A DNA stretch of 64,000 nucleotides from Bacteroidales bacterium (lineage in GTDB: Bacteria > Bacteroidota > Bacteroidia > Bacteroidales > UBA932), in contig JAFQHE010000047.1 in NCBI GenBank assembly GCA_017398125.1, positions 1-64,000 of the forward strand. Reading direction: 5' to 3'. The notes beneath the pieces are model-generated. The model made no database searches. It was not told where the DNA came from and saw only the letters and a program-made list of their open reading frames with translations. This document shows positions 25,847 to 35,178 of the stretch, in pieces. The number at the start of each line of letters is the position of its first letter. Position 1 is the stretch's first letter. Position numbers and translations under genes: made by a program.

Positions 25847-28069
25847 TTATTTTTCAATTCTCAAATCCTGTATTGCAACAGTCAAAGCATCGGTACTATT
25901 TGTAAATACAATTCTGACTGATTTAACAGGACTGTCGGGAAGAATAACGGCCTTGTTATCTGTAAACTCTTCTCCTTTGATCCAATCTTTGCCATTATAT
26001 GTATATTCTACATAACCATCAGTTATACCATAGAGGTCTATGTTAGGAATTCCGGTAATTAAAGTGATTTTACTGCAATCTACAGCTTCATTAAAGTTGT
26101 ATACAATATAATCTCCTGCTTTTCCTGTGCGGTCTGTTCTCCAATAGCTATTGAAATTATAGTCACCAATATTTTTCATAGGAAAACTTTTACTCTCTCC
26201 AAAATTGGTCTCAACAAAAACTTCAGGAGTCATATATTCAATAGGAGGAAGATTGCTTGCACCTACAGTAATACTCTTTAGTACATCTTTATAAAAAGTG
26301 GCAAACCTGAAGTTTTCAGGTGAATGTGCTACAATGTCACCCTTATATATATTTGATGTTGCATCAGGTTCAGATCCGTCTGTAGTATATCTTACAATTG
26401 CCCAATTGTAAGGCATTGTAACTTTAAGCACATTATCTTCATAAATGACTTCAGGAGGAGTTACTCTGAAAGCTATACCCATATTGAAAAGTCTCTCATA
26501 ATGGGTTTTTGACAATCTGTAATAAAAATCTTTATAATCTCTTTTCTGCTGTTGGGTCCAGCCGATTTCAGCAATTGCGCATAACCTTGGAAAATATTGG
26601 TATTCCGAGAATCTTGCAGGTTTATTGAGCAATTCAGCCCAAAGTCCGCCCTGCACGCCGAGAATAAGTTTTTCCTGATCAGGTGTTACATTGAAAGTTC
26701 CAAAAGGATCAAGAGAATATGTTTTTTCAAGGGTAACGACACCGGCCCAGCTGTGCCCCCTTTCTGCCGGTGACTGTTTCATATCAAGATAACAGTACTC
26801 TCCTACCTGTAAAACAGTAGGTTGGTTCTTCTTTATTGATTCAATGGCCCTTTTAACACTCTTCCATGCGTAGACTACGGTTTCATCCTTAAGTTTCCCT
26901 CCGTCGAGAATCTCATCCCAGCCTGCAGACTTTTTGCCATATTTGGCTACTATATTTTCAACTCTTCTTACAAAATAGTTCTGAAGTTCAACCTCTTTCT
27001 CCATTCCCTGTTCCTTCATGAAGTTTTGGCAGACAGGACACTCTTTCCAGTTATCCATATTCACTTCATCGCCTCCGATGTGGATAATTTTAGATGGGAA
27101 GAGTGCAGCAAGCTCCTTTATGATGCCGTCAATCATTTTGTAGTTGTCTTGATTTCCTACGCACCATACATTCTTTACTTCACCATTTACACTAACAAAT
27201 TCAGTTTCGTTTTTACATCCTGTTTCTGGATATGAACCTATAACAGCCTTGCTATGTCCCGGCATATCAATCTCGGGTATGATTTCTATATTTCTTTCGG
27301 CAGCATATTTTATAACCTTTTTTACCTCCTCCTGAGTATAGTATCCTCCATACCTCTTGTTACCAGAACCGTAAGCCGAAGGTATTACCTCATCAGGACC
27401 TCTCCATGCACCTTTTTCAGTAAGAAACGGGTATTTTTTTATCTCAATTCTCCAACCGTTATCATCTGACAGATGCCAATGGAACTTGTTCATTTTATGA
27501 TATGCAAGCCAGTCAATGAATTTGTAAATGTAATCAAGTTCAAAGAATGTTCTTGAAACATCCATCATTGCACCCCTGTATGAAAATCGGGGCGCGTCAA
27601 TTATTTTGAGTGCAGGGATTTCCCATTTTTCAAAATTTGTAGCATTTCCGTAAATGGTTGCAGGCAAAAGTTGCAAAATAGTTTGAATTGCATAAAAAGA
27701 GCCCTTTTCAGTAGATGCTTTTGCAATTACTGCTTCTGATGTAATTTCAAGTTCATATCCCTCTTCTGGAATATTATACAGGCTGTTTACATCAAGCAAT
27801 ATATAGTTGCAGCACAACTTGTCAGAAGTTTTATGAAGCTTGCTTGCAATATTGAAGCCTGTAGCCTGGTCAAGATGTCTTTTAAGATAACCGGCTATAA
27901 AATCATTGTTGCATACAATTGCAGTCTTGCTGTTTATGGAGAATTTTCCTTTTGTCACCTCCATTTGTTGGGGTTTTGGAATGATGTTTAAAAAATTCTC
28001 CTGTCCGGCACAAAAAAGAGGAAGTGCCATAATGAATAAAAGAGGCAATAATCTATTTTTCAAAAACAT
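25847..28069 (-). CDS. family GH20 beta-N-acetylhexosaminidase
   Basis: 740 residues with a signal peptide. An N-terminal GH20b domain (about 25-155) precedes the catalytic barrel: FSYRGAMMDVSRTFF, KMNKFHWHLSDDNGWRIEIKKYP, IIPEIDMPGHSKA and the catalytic pair D334-E335 in IHIGGDEVN. The C-terminus holds a chitobiase-like segment (VRYTTDGSEPD) and a discoidin-type carbohydrate-binding region (about 600-740). It removes terminal beta-linked GlcNAc or GalNAc from glycans in the periplasm or at the surface. No SusC/SusD pair adjoins it, so it is not part of a visible polysaccharide utilisation locus. Confidence 0.95.
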   Translation of the reverse strand: MFLKNRLLPLLFIMALPLFCAGQENFLNIIPKPQQMEVTKGKFSINSKTAIVCNNDFIAGYLKRHLDQATGFNIASKLHKTSDKLCCNYILLDVNSLYNIPEEGYELEITSEAVIAKASTEKGSFYAIQTILQLLPATIYGNATNFEKWEIPALKIIDAPRFSYRGAMMDVSRTFFELDYIYKFIDWLAYHKMNKFHWHLSDDNGWRIEIKKYPFLTEKGAWRGPDEVIPSAYGSGNKRYGGYYTQEEVKKVIKYAAERNIEIIPEIDMPGHSKAVIGSYPETGCKNETEFVSVNGEVKNVWCVGNQDNYKMIDGIIKELAALFPSKIIHIGGDEVNMDNWKECPVCQNFMKEQGMEKEVELQNYFVRRVENIVAKYGKKSAGWDEILDGGKLKDETVVYAWKSVKRAIESIKKNQPTVLQVGEYCYLDMKQSPAERGHSWAGVVTLEKTYSLDPFGTFNVTPDQEKLILGVQGGLWAELLNKPARFSEYQYFPRLCAIAEIGWTQQQKRDYKDFYYRLSKTHYERLFNMGIAFRVTPPEVIYEDNVLKVTMPYNWAIVRYTTDGSEPDATSNIYKGDIVAHSPENFRFATFYKDVLKSITVGASNLPPIEYMTPEVFVETNFGESKSFPMKNIGDYNFNSYWRTDRTGKAGDYIVYNFNEAVDCSKITLITGIPNIDLYGITDGYVEYTYNGKDWIKGEEFTDNKAVILPDSPVKSVRIVFTNSTDALTVAIQDLRIEK

Positions 28070-28095
28070 GGTATTTATATTTTTAGTCCCGACAG

Positions 28096-28629
28096 TTAAT
28101 GTTTCTCTTTTTTCTCCTTTTTCTTTTTTGGTACACTTTCAAAGTAGATGTCGCCATCATAGGCAATTGATTGTCTTCCGGCATTGTCCATTCTCAATCT
28201 GCACTCTCCTGTATCATAAATGAACATTGAACATTGCCATTTCTCTTTCATACTTGAGTTAATAAAGTTAAAGAGGTAGTCTGTATATTTCTCCTTTTCA
28301 TTATAACTCTTGCGTATATCTACCTTTTGGTTTTCAGATTCTATAGAGAGATTTTGTCCGCCAATCATGGCAGTTGTGGCTGTACCTATGTAGGGAAGAT
28401 AGCAAGTAAAAGTATCCTTTTTAAATTCAAGGTAATAACTGGAATATGTAGATCTCATCGGCATATTGGCAGGTATTATATGTGTAATGTCTATCTTGAA
28501 AATTCCAGAATTGAGTTTTTCTTTAACTGCGGCTACTTTCATCGCTTTCTTCTCCTCTCTTGACTGCGAATGGCAATCTACTCCTGAAAAGAGAGTGAGG
28601 ACCAATAAAATTACAAGAAATCTTTTCAT
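28096..28629 (-). CDS. DUF4251 family exported protein
   Basis: 177 residues with a signal peptide (FLVILLVLTLFSGVDCHSQ). The mature domain shows the DUF4251 pattern: PANMPMRSTYSSYYLEFKKD, YLPYIGTATTAMIGG, and then a beta-rich C-terminal half. The protein ends in a Lys/Glu-rich tail (KKKKEKKEK). The family is common in Bacteroidales and has no assigned function. It lies 26 nt upstream of the GH20 gene on the same strand and may share its mRNA. Confidence 0.8.
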   Translation of the reverse strand: MKRFLVILLVLTLFSGVDCHSQSREEKKAMKVAAVKEKLNSGIFKIDITHIIPANMPMRSTYSSYYLEFKKDTFTCYLPYIGTATTAMIGGQNLSIESENQKVDIRKSYNEKEKYTDYLFNFINSSMKEKWQCSMFIYDTGECRLRMDNAGRQSIAYDGDIYFESVPKKKKEKKEKH

Positions 28630-28773
28630 AATGGTGCAATATCAATAAAATTTAGTTGTAAAGATATAAAAAATGTCATTTATCAGGCAATTGGTTTATA
28701 AATATCCTGGAATAATTGGTTATTTGACAAAAAGTAACTAAAATTGTGGAAATTTTTGTATAAAAAATAAATA

Positions 28774-30720
28774 ATGGCCGAAAAATTAATATCACACATT
28801 CCAGAGGGGCCTTTGGCTGAGAAATGGACAAAGCATAAGGCTCAAATCCGCGTAGTTAGTCCGGCTAATAAGCGCAAACTAGAAATTATAGTAGTAGGTA
28901 CCGGTTTAGGTGGTGCTTCTGCAGCAGCTTCATTAGGCGAACTTGGATACAACGTAAAAGTTTTCTGCATCAGCGACTCACCAAGACGTGCTCACTCTAT
29001 TGCTGCACAAGGTGGTATTAACGCTGCAAAGAACTATACCAACGATAATGACTCAATTTATCGTTTGTTCTATGATACTATCAAAGGTGGTGACTACAGA
29101 GCTAGAGAGGCTAACGTATATCGTTTGGCAGAGGTAAGCAACAACATCATTGACCAGTGTGTTGCACAGGGAGTTCCATTCGCAAGAGATTACGGTGGAT
29201 TGCTTGACAACCGTTCATTTGGTGGAGCACAAGTAAGTAGGACATTCTATGCTCGTGGACAAACCGGCCAGCAGCTTCTATTGGGCGCATATGCTGCATT
29301 GAACCGTCAGGTGGCAAAAGGTTCTGTAAAATCTTACCCTCGTCATGAGATGTTGGATCTTGTACTTATCAATGGTGAGGCAAAGGGTATCATTGCAAGA
29401 AATATTGAGACAGGAAAAATCGAGAGATTCGGTGCCCATGCAGTTGTAATTGCTACAGGTGGTTACGGTAATGTATTTTTCCTTTCAACAAATGCAATGA
29501 ACAGTAACGGTTCTTCTGCATGGCAATGTTACAAGAAAGGTGCGTTCTTCGGAAACCCTTGTTTTGCTCAGATCCACCCTACCTGTATTCCAGTTCATGG
29601 AACACAGCAGTCAAAGCTTACCCTTATGAGTGAGTCTTTGAGAAATGACGGTAGAATTTGGGTTCCTAAGAAAAAGGAGGATGTTGAAAAACTAAGAAAG
29701 AAACAAATTAAACCTTCTCAGATACCTGAAGAGGATAGAGATTACTACTTGGAGAGAAGATACCCTGCATTTGGTAACCTTGTACCTCGTGATGTGGCAT
29801 CAAGAGCTGCAAAAGAGCGTTGCGATGCAGGCTTTGGTGTAAATGAGACAGGATTGGCAGTATTCTTGGATTTCAAATCGGCAATCGAGAGATTGGGTGA
29901 GAAGGTAATTACCGAGAGATACGGCAACTTGTTCCAGATGTATGAGAAGATTACAGATACAAATCCATACAAAGAGCCTATGATGATCTATCCTGCTATT
30001 CACTATACAATGGGTGGTATTTGGGTAGACTACAACTTGCAGACAACTATTCCTGGTTTGTATGCTATTGGTGAGGTAAACTTCAGTGACCACGGAGGAA
30101 ACCGTCTTGGTGCTTCTGCTTTGATGCAGGGTCTTGCTGACGGATACTTTATTCTTCCTTACACTATTGGAGACTATCTGTCACACAAATTTGCAGAGCC
30201 TAAGACAGATACTAACCATCCTGCTTTTGCTGAGGCTGAGAAGGCAGTTGTTGAAAAGATCAACAAACTATTCAGCATCAAAGGTAAGAGAACAGTTGAT
30301 GAGATCCATAAGGAGCTTGGTCTTATTATGTGGGATTACGTTGGTATGGCAAGAAACGAAGCTGGTCTTAAGAAAGCTATCAGTCTTATTAAAGATCTTA
30401 AGAAAGAGTTCTGGAGCAATGTATACGTTGCAGGTGAGAACGGTGAGTTCAACCAGGAACTTGAGAAGGCCCTTCGTTTGGCAGACTTCCTTGAGATGGG
30501 TGAGTTGATGGCAATTGACGCACTTAACAGAAAAGAGTCTTGCGGAGGCCACTTCCGTGAGGAGATGCAGACAGAGGATGGTGAGACTAAACGTGATGAT
30601 GAGAACTTCATGTATGTTGCTGCCTGGGAGTACAAAGGTGAGAATGTTGAGCCTGAACTTCATAAGGAGCCGCTTAACTATGAGTTTGTAAAACCATCAA
30701 CAAGAAACTATAAAGACTAA
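28774..30720 (+). CDS. frdA: fumarate reductase / succinate dehydrogenase flavoprotein subunit
   Basis: 648 residues. The FAD-binding motif is [19 protein letters not shown] (41-58). His74 in [11 protein letters not shown] is the covalent flavin attachment residue. Substrate motifs are [22 protein letters not shown] and [10 protein letters not shown]. The size and the N-terminal extension ([12 protein letters not shown]) match the Bacteroidota fumarate reductase type, which uses menaquinol to reduce fumarate in anaerobic respiration. frdB follows 14 nt downstream. The membrane cytochrome b subunit normally found upstream is absent: only 144 nt separate frdA from the divergent DUF4251 gene. 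Confidence 0.96.
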   Translation: MAEKLISHIPEGPLAEKWTKHKAQIRVVSPANKRKLEIIVVGTGLGGASAAASLGELGYNVKVFCISDSPRRAHSIAAQGGINAAKNYTNDNDSIYRLFYDTIKGGDYRAREANVYRLAEVSNNIIDQCVAQGVPFARDYGGLLDNRSFGGAQVSRTFYARGQTGQQLLLGAYAALNRQVAKGSVKSYPRHEMLDLVLINGEAKGIIARNIETGKIERFGAHAVVIATGGYGNVFFLSTNAMNSNGSSAWQCYKKGAFFGNPCFAQIHPTCIPVHGTQQSKLTLMSESLRNDGRIWVPKKKEDVEKLRKKQIKPSQIPEEDRDYYLERRYPAFGNLVPRDVASRAAKERCDAGFGVNETGLAVFLDFKSAIERLGEKVITERYGNLFQMYEKITDTNPYKEPMMIYPAIHYTMGGIWVDYNLQTTIPGLYAIGEVNFSDHGGNRLGASALMQGLADGYFILPYTIGDYLSHKFAEPKTDTNHPAFAEAEKAVVEKINKLFSIKGKRTVDEIHKELGLIMWDYVGMARNEAGLKKAISLIKDLKKEFWSNVYVAGENGEFNQELEKALRLADFLEMGELMAIDALNRKESCGGHFREEMQTEDGETKRDDENFMYVAAWEYKGENVEPELHKEPLNYEFVKPSTRNYKD

Positions 30721-30734
30721 GAAAAGTAATAGAT

Positions 30735-31514
30735 ATGGATTTAACATTAAAAGTTTGGCGTCAGAAAAACGCAAAAGAAAAGGGACATTTCGAGACTTAT
30801 CAAGTTAAGAATATCTCTCCTGACAGTTCATTCTTGGAGATGATGGATATCCTTAACGAGCAATTGATTAAGGAGAACATAGATCCTGTAGCAGTGAACA
30901 AGGGATGCAAGTCAAGCGGCCCTGTAAGTTTCGACCACGATTGTCGTGAGGGTATCTGCGGTGCTTGTTCATTATACATCAACGGTAGGGCTCATGGTCC
31001 GGACAATGATATTACAACTTGCCAGTTGCATATGCGTAAATTCAAGGATGGTGATACAATCACAATCGAGCCTTGGAGAAGTGCAGGTTTCCCTATCATC
31101 AAGGACTTGGTAGTAAACAGAAATGCATTTGACCAGATTCTTCAGGCAGGTGGTTTCGTCTCTGTAAACACAGGTGGTGTTCCAGACGGAAATGCTATTC
31201 CAATTCCTAAAAAGGATGCGGATGAGAGTATGGATGCAGCATCTTGCGTAGGTTGCGGTGCTTGTGTTGCAACTTGTAAGAACGGTTCTGCAATGTTGTT
31301 CGTTTCTGCAAGAGTAAGCTCTTTGGCATTGCTTCCTCAGGGTAAGATCGAGGGCGCAAGAAGAGCAAAGGCTATGGTTGCAAAGATGGACGAGTTGGGC
31401 TTTGGAGCATGTACAAACACACGTGCATGTGAGATGGAGTGTCCAAAAGGCATTTCAGTTTCAAATATCGCACGTTTGAACAGAGAGTTCCTTTGCGCAA
31501 AACTAAAAGACTAA
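30735..31514 (+). CDS. frdB: fumarate reductase / succinate dehydrogenase iron-sulfur subunit
   Basis: 259 residues. The 2Fe-2S cluster ligands are Cys70, 75, 78 and 96 ([10 protein letters not shown] and TTC). The second half has [11 protein letters not shown] (171-181) and further cysteines at 226, 232 and 236 ([13 protein letters not shown]) for the 4Fe-4S and 3Fe-4S clusters. It passes electrons between the quinone site and FrdA at the membrane. A strong terminator follows, so frdA-frdB is a closed two-gene unit. Confidence 0.96.
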   Translation: MDLTLKVWRQKNAKEKGHFETYQVKNISPDSSFLEMMDILNEQLIKENIDPVAVNKGCKSSGPVSFDHDCREGICGACSLYINGRAHGPDNDITTCQLHMRKFKDGDTITIEPWRSAGFPIIKDLVVNRNAFDQILQAGGFVSVNTGGVPDGNAIPIPKKDADESMDAASCVGCGACVATCKNGSAMLFVSARVSSLALLPQGKIEGARRAKAMVAKMDELGFGACTNTRACEMECPKGISVSNIARLNREFLCAKLKD

Positions 31515-31539
31515 TTCAAGTCTGATTATACAAAAGAGA

Positions 31540-31572
31540 GGCCGGATCATATTTTGACCCGGCCTTCTTTTA
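31540..31572 (+). terminator. terminator of frdAB
   Basis: GGCCGG (31540-31545) pairs with CCGGCC (31559-31564), extended by AG/TT pairs and followed by a T-rich tail. Confidence 0.75.
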
Positions 31573-31637
31573 TTATTGCAAATTATACCTGTTTTTAGGT
31601 CCAATTTACCTATAATGTTCCAGGTATATTTAATATA

Positions 31638-32849
31638 TTATTTGAGTGTGCAGACAATAAGTACGGGATTTGACTCTTCTGTAATGGTTGCTGCAACCTC
31701 CATCATCTTTTCGGATTGAGTCAGTTCTGCAGCATCAATGAAGTCAGCGGCATCAACAATCTGGAACATTTTACCGTTGGCTATGGCAGAAGGGTAAAAG
31801 GCTATTCCTCCGTCAAGGTTGTTTATAAATCCTGTACAGTTGCTTTTTGGATCATGTTTAAGCATAAGGGTACTGTTTGTTACCTTGTCATGGACAAAAC
31901 ATGACTGGATATATTTTTTGTCAATATTAGGATATGAGACAGGACTGAAGAGAAATTTTACAATCAACATATTGTTGGTTTCACCAATAACTCTATTGTA
32001 TTCAACGGGCCTGTTGCCAACGTTTCTATATTCACCGCTATCTGCTATATAGGCCGGTATCAATCCGGCATTTCTCTCATCAATTCTCCAGAGAGTGTCA
32101 TTGTTTGGAATAATCAGAAATGCATTCTCTCCGGCTGGTTTGATCCTTGGCGGCACCCTTGAACCCAAAGATGCCTCTTTTCCTGAGAATTTTGATGATG
32201 CTCCGCTTCTTGATTTGAAATTTTCAACTTCAGAAGCGCTGTAGTTCAAAATGAGGGTTTGTGCAATGGTGTTGCCATCAGCATCCACGATACATACGTA
32301 GTCTGATGTGTTGTCGGGATCTTCTCCTTTGAAGAGGAAGTTGCCGTCAACGGTTTTATGGATGTACAGATGCTGCAGGTAATAAGGCTTGTTCAAATCA
32401 GCACTTTTTCTTATAAAATTGCCGTTGTGGTCATATATTTTAAGGTGAAGACCATCATTTACAATTACATTCTCCTCATCTGCAATCATGTTTTGAGGAT
32501 AGGCCAATTCATTTTCTGCCCTACCCTTATGCAATTTGAATGGAATATATTTTCCATTGTAGTCAAAGCATGTTATGTTTTTCCCATTGTGGGTGAAGAT
32601 ATATATTCTCTCTTTGAGAGGGTAAAGGTCAGAGAATTGTATATCTGAAAGCAAGGATTCTTCGTTTGTTTCAAGTGGAATGTATTCTATACTTTTTGCC
32701 CAGCTGCCCAAAAGGGCGCCATCATCTGAGTTGAAGGCTTTTTCTATTTGAATGACCGGAATGTTATGCTCTGTATGTGAAGTTTTGTTGGAGCATCCTG
32801 CCCATAGCACCATTGGCAGAATATAAATGGCTGCGAAGAATTTTTTCAT
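31638..32849 (-). CDS. six-bladed beta-propeller lipoprotein
   Basis: 403 residues. The signal peptide ends in LWAGC (Cys19), a good lipobox. The order of landmarks is that of the family: SWAKSIEYIPLET, KGRAENELAYPQNM in an early blade, NNLDGGIAFYPSA, QIVDAADFIDAAELTQS, and the terminal EVAATITEESNPVLIVCTLK. It is probably an envelope lipoprotein of unknown function. The promoter has a 15-bp direct repeat covering both the -33 and -7 elements, which is not seen at the other copies and may mean separate control. Confidence 0.88.
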   Translation of the reverse strand: MKKFFAAIYILPMVLWAGCSNKTSHTEHNIPVIQIEKAFNSDDGALLGSWAKSIEYIPLETNEESLLSDIQFSDLYPLKERIYIFTHNGKNITCFDYNGKYIPFKLHKGRAENELAYPQNMIADEENVIVNDGLHLKIYDHNGNFIRKSADLNKPYYLQHLYIHKTVDGNFLFKGEDPDNTSDYVCIVDADGNTIAQTLILNYSASEVENFKSRSGASSKFSGKEASLGSRVPPRIKPAGENAFLIIPNNDTLWRIDERNAGLIPAYIADSGEYRNVGNRPVEYNRVIGETNNMLIVKFLFSPVSYPNIDKKYIQSCFVHDKVTNSTLMLKHDPKSNCTGFINNLDGGIAFYPSAIANGKMFQIVDAADFIDAAELTQSEKMMEVAATITEESNPVLIVCTLK

Positions 32850-32886
32850 TGTATCTGTACCTTATTAAGTTACTGCTGGTTTAGAT

Positions 32887-32929
32887 TGAAACAAATTTAA
32901 ATATATAAGTTTAGTGAAACAAATTTAAA
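32887..32929. repeat. 15-bp direct repeat over the propeller promoter
   Basis: TGAAACAAATTTAAA occurs at 32887-32901 and again at 32915-32929, a period of 28 bp. The first copy contains the -7 element, the second the -33 element of the minus-strand promoter. Confidence 0.7.
32892..32923 (-). promoter_or_regulatory. promoter of the 31.6-kb propeller gene
   Basis: Minus-strand TTTG (32920-32923), 20 nt, TAAATTTG (32892-32899). The leader to the ATG at 32849 is about 37 nt. Confidence 0.65.
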
Positions 32930-32949
32930 ACCTGTAATCTCTTTTTTAC

Positions 32950-32957
32950 TATATTTG
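32950..32957 (+). promoter_or_regulatory. -7 promoter element of the alpha/beta hydrolase gene
   Basis: TATATTTG, 26 nt before the ATG at 32984; the -33 partner is poor. It supports the ATG over the upstream in-frame TTG at 32963. Confidence 0.5.
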
Positions 32958-32983
32958 TAAACTTGTATTTTACCGTTTCAACT

Positions 32984-33790
32984 ATGGAATTTTTTGCAAT
33001 TTCTAATGATATTCCGGTTTTTATCTCTGATACGCAAAAGGGAGATGAGACTCTTGTACTTCTTCACGGATATTTGGAAACCCACTATATCTTCTCTGAA
33101 TTTACTGAACTTCTTGAGAAGAGATATAGGGTAATTTCAATAGATCTGCCAGGGCATGGTCTGTCGGGTTCAAACGATGATGTGAACAGTATGGAATTTG
33201 CCGCAGCTGTTGTTGTTGAGGTAATGGACAAATGCAAGGTTGAAAGAGCCTTTATAGCCGGCCACTCAATGGGCGGTTATGTTGCGCAGGCATGTATGGA
33301 GCTCTATCCGCAGAGATTCAAAGGATTGGTATTGTTGAATTCTGTGCCTTTCCCTGATTCGGAAGAGAAGAAGGCCGACAGGGAGCGTGAAATTTCATTG
33401 ATACAATCATCTATGCTGGGCAGGATTGCGGAGATAAGCATACCAAGAATGTATGACTCGGAGAATTTGAGAAATCTTGACGAGAAGATACAGGAGACCA
33501 TAGAGTTGTGTGAGACACACGATCCTAAAGGTATTGCCGCCTCTTTGCGTGGTATGATGCAGCGTAAGGATTATTCATCATTTATAAAGGGAATTGCAGG
33601 CAAGACCCCTACCCTATTCATTTACGGCGATAAAGACAAGTTTAACCCTATTGAGAGGGTAAATGCCATTATTGATGAATTCAAGGGTGTAGAAATAAAA
33701 ATAATCCCTGATACGGGCCATAATTCATTTATAGAGAAGCCGCAGGAGACAGCAGATGTTTTGTGCAGTTTCATTGATGCAAACAAATAG
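32984..33790 (+). CDS. alpha/beta-hydrolase fold enzyme
   Basis: 268 residues. The oxyanion strand is LVLLHGYLETHY, the nucleophile elbow GHSMGG puts Ser95 at the active site, the acid is in YGDKDKFNP and the catalytic His in DTGHNSFIEKP. The fold is that of small esterases, lipases and 2-hydroxymuconate-type C-C hydrolases; the substrate cannot be told. No signal peptide is present, so it is cytoplasmic. It is monocistronic and divergent from the propeller gene. Confidence 0.88.
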   Translation: MEFFAISNDIPVFISDTQKGDETLVLLHGYLETHYIFSEFTELLEKRYRVISIDLPGHGLSGSNDDVNSMEFAAAVVVEVMDKCKVERAFIAGHSMGGYVAQACMELYPQRFKGLVLLNSVPFPDSEEKKADREREISLIQSSMLGRIAEISIPRMYDSENLRNLDEKIQETIELCETHDPKGIAASLRGMMQRKDYSSFIKGIAGKTPTLFIYGDKDKFNPIERVNAIIDEFKGVEIKIIPDTGHNSFIEKPQETADVLCSFIDANK

Positions 33791-33844
33791 TTTCATGGAC
33801 TATTAATTGGACCACTTTCATATAGGTGGTTTTACAAAATAAGA

Positions 33845-33894
33845 ATCCCCGCTGGAAACCTGTATGTATGTTCCAGTGGGGATCTGCTCTTTTA
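33845..33894. terminator. terminator between alpha/beta hydrolase and P1 peptidase genes
   Basis: A 13-bp stem: 33845-33857 pairs with 33871-33883 with one G-T pair, followed by CTGCTCTTTT. It lies between convergent genes. Confidence 0.7.
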
Positions 33895-33933
33895 TGGGGT
33901 ATTTCTGTTTAGTCCTACATCCTGATACTTTGG

Positions 33934-35073
33934 CTATTTGGTAACCTCTGCAGCCTTGATATATTCTACAACTTTCTCTACAGGAAGAGCTTTTACCTCT
34001 TTGCCGTTGTAGCCTTTGATGTCTTCAGCTGCAAAAAGTGCATTCCAAAGAGCCTCGGCGGTTGCCTCTATTGTAGCAAGGAAAAGCGCACTCATGTCAT
34101 CATTGTGAAGCAGCGTAGGATTGTAAGTTTTACTCTTTTCATTGATAAGGTTCTCCGGACAAACAGACATCGCAATTACATAGTCACCGCTGCCGTTTGA
34201 TGCTATGCCTCCTGTCTTTGCAAGACCCATCATTGCCCTTTTTGCCATACGCTCAAGATTGCGGGCATCAACGGGTGCATCTGTAATAACTACCATCATG
34301 CATGAACCGTCGACATCCTGCATAACATTTTTCTGAAACTGGTAGTGCTCAAGGAGTTGTCCTATCTGAACACCGGCAATTTCAAGCACTCCGCCATAAT
34401 TTGACTGTACAAGCACACCCACTGTATATCCTCCAAGACTTTTGGGAAGTACTCTTGATGAGGTTCCAATGCCGGCCTTGAATCCGAAGCTCACGGTACC
34501 TACACCAGCTCCCACGCACCCCTCCTCTACCGGGCCGCCCTTAGCTTTTGACAATGCTTCAAGAACATTCTCTTTTGTAATATATCTTGCCCGTATGTTA
34601 TTAAGGCCACCATCATTTGTCTCACCGACAACAGCATTTACCGAGCGTACATTTTCATTGCCAGGCTGGGCGAGTGTATACTCAACCAATCCGCTGATAC
34701 CTTCGGCAACATTCAATGTATTTGTAAGTACGATTGGAGTCTCAATGTTTCCAAGCTCCTGTACTTGGGTACTTCCTGCCAATTTGCCAAATCCGTTGCC
34801 TGCATATATTGCTGCAGGTACTTTATATTGGAATATGTTGCCCTGATGAGGAATAATGGCGGTTACACCTGTCCTTACATCTTCACCCTCTATTCTTGTA
34901 ACCTGTCCTACAGTAACTCCGGGAACATCGGTTATGGCATTGAACTCTCCAGTTTTGAATATTCCGGTTTTAATGCCGTAGTCTCTCAATCTTTTTTGAG
35001 CTTGTGAATCTGTAGGTGTCCCTGCCATGAATGCCATAGCAATGGCTCCCATCATCAAAAATTTTCTTACCAT
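33934..35073 (-). CDS. P1 (DmpA/BapA-type) self-processing aminopeptidase
   Basis: 379 residues with a signal peptide (MMGAIAMAFMAGTPTDSQA). Landmarks are ITDVPGVTVGQVT, GVTAIIPH, GNGFGKLAGSTQVQELG and VGETNDGGLN. The autocleavage site is Gly256-Ser257 in DVDGSCMMVVITDAP, after which Ser257 becomes the N-terminal nucleophile. The C-terminal subunit includes GLAKTGGIASNGSGDYVIAMS. Family members are periplasmic L- or D-aminopeptidases and beta-aminopeptidases; the specificity here is unknown. It is divergent from hflX with closely spaced promoters. Confidence 0.92.
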   Translation of the reverse strand: MVRKFLMMGAIAMAFMAGTPTDSQAQKRLRDYGIKTGIFKTGEFNAITDVPGVTVGQVTRIEGEDVRTGVTAIIPHQGNIFQYKVPAAIYAGNGFGKLAGSTQVQELGNIETPIVLTNTLNVAEGISGLVEYTLAQPGNENVRSVNAVVGETNDGGLNNIRARYITKENVLEALSKAKGGPVEEGCVGAGVGTVSFGFKAGIGTSSRVLPKSLGGYTVGVLVQSNYGGVLEIAGVQIGQLLEHYQFQKNVMQDVDGSCMMVVITDAPVDARNLERMAKRAMMGLAKTGGIASNGSGDYVIAMSVCPENLINEKSKTYNPTLLHNDDMSALFLATIEATAEALWNALFAAEDIKGYNGKEVKALPVEKVVEYIKAAEVTK

Positions 35074-35097
35074 ATCAAAATGTTTTTATTGAAAGTA

Positions 35098-35105
35098 CAA
35101 ATATA
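35098..35105 (-). promoter_or_regulatory. -7 element of the P1 peptidase gene
   Basis: Minus-strand TATATTTG, about 25 nt upstream of the ATG. It faces the hflX element 6 bp away. Confidence 0.45.
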
Positions 35106-35110
35106 GTTTA

Positions 35111-35118
35111 TAATTTTG
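35111..35118 (+). promoter_or_regulatory. -7 element of hflX
   Basis: TAATTTTG, giving a leader of about 54 nt to the ATG at 35179. Its RNA polymerase footprint overlaps that of the divergent P1 peptidase promoter. Confidence 0.45.
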
Positions 35119-35178
35119 AGGGTTTAAGATTAATCTGGTAACTTTTTGTCCAGTACACAAATATTTTAATGTCATTAT

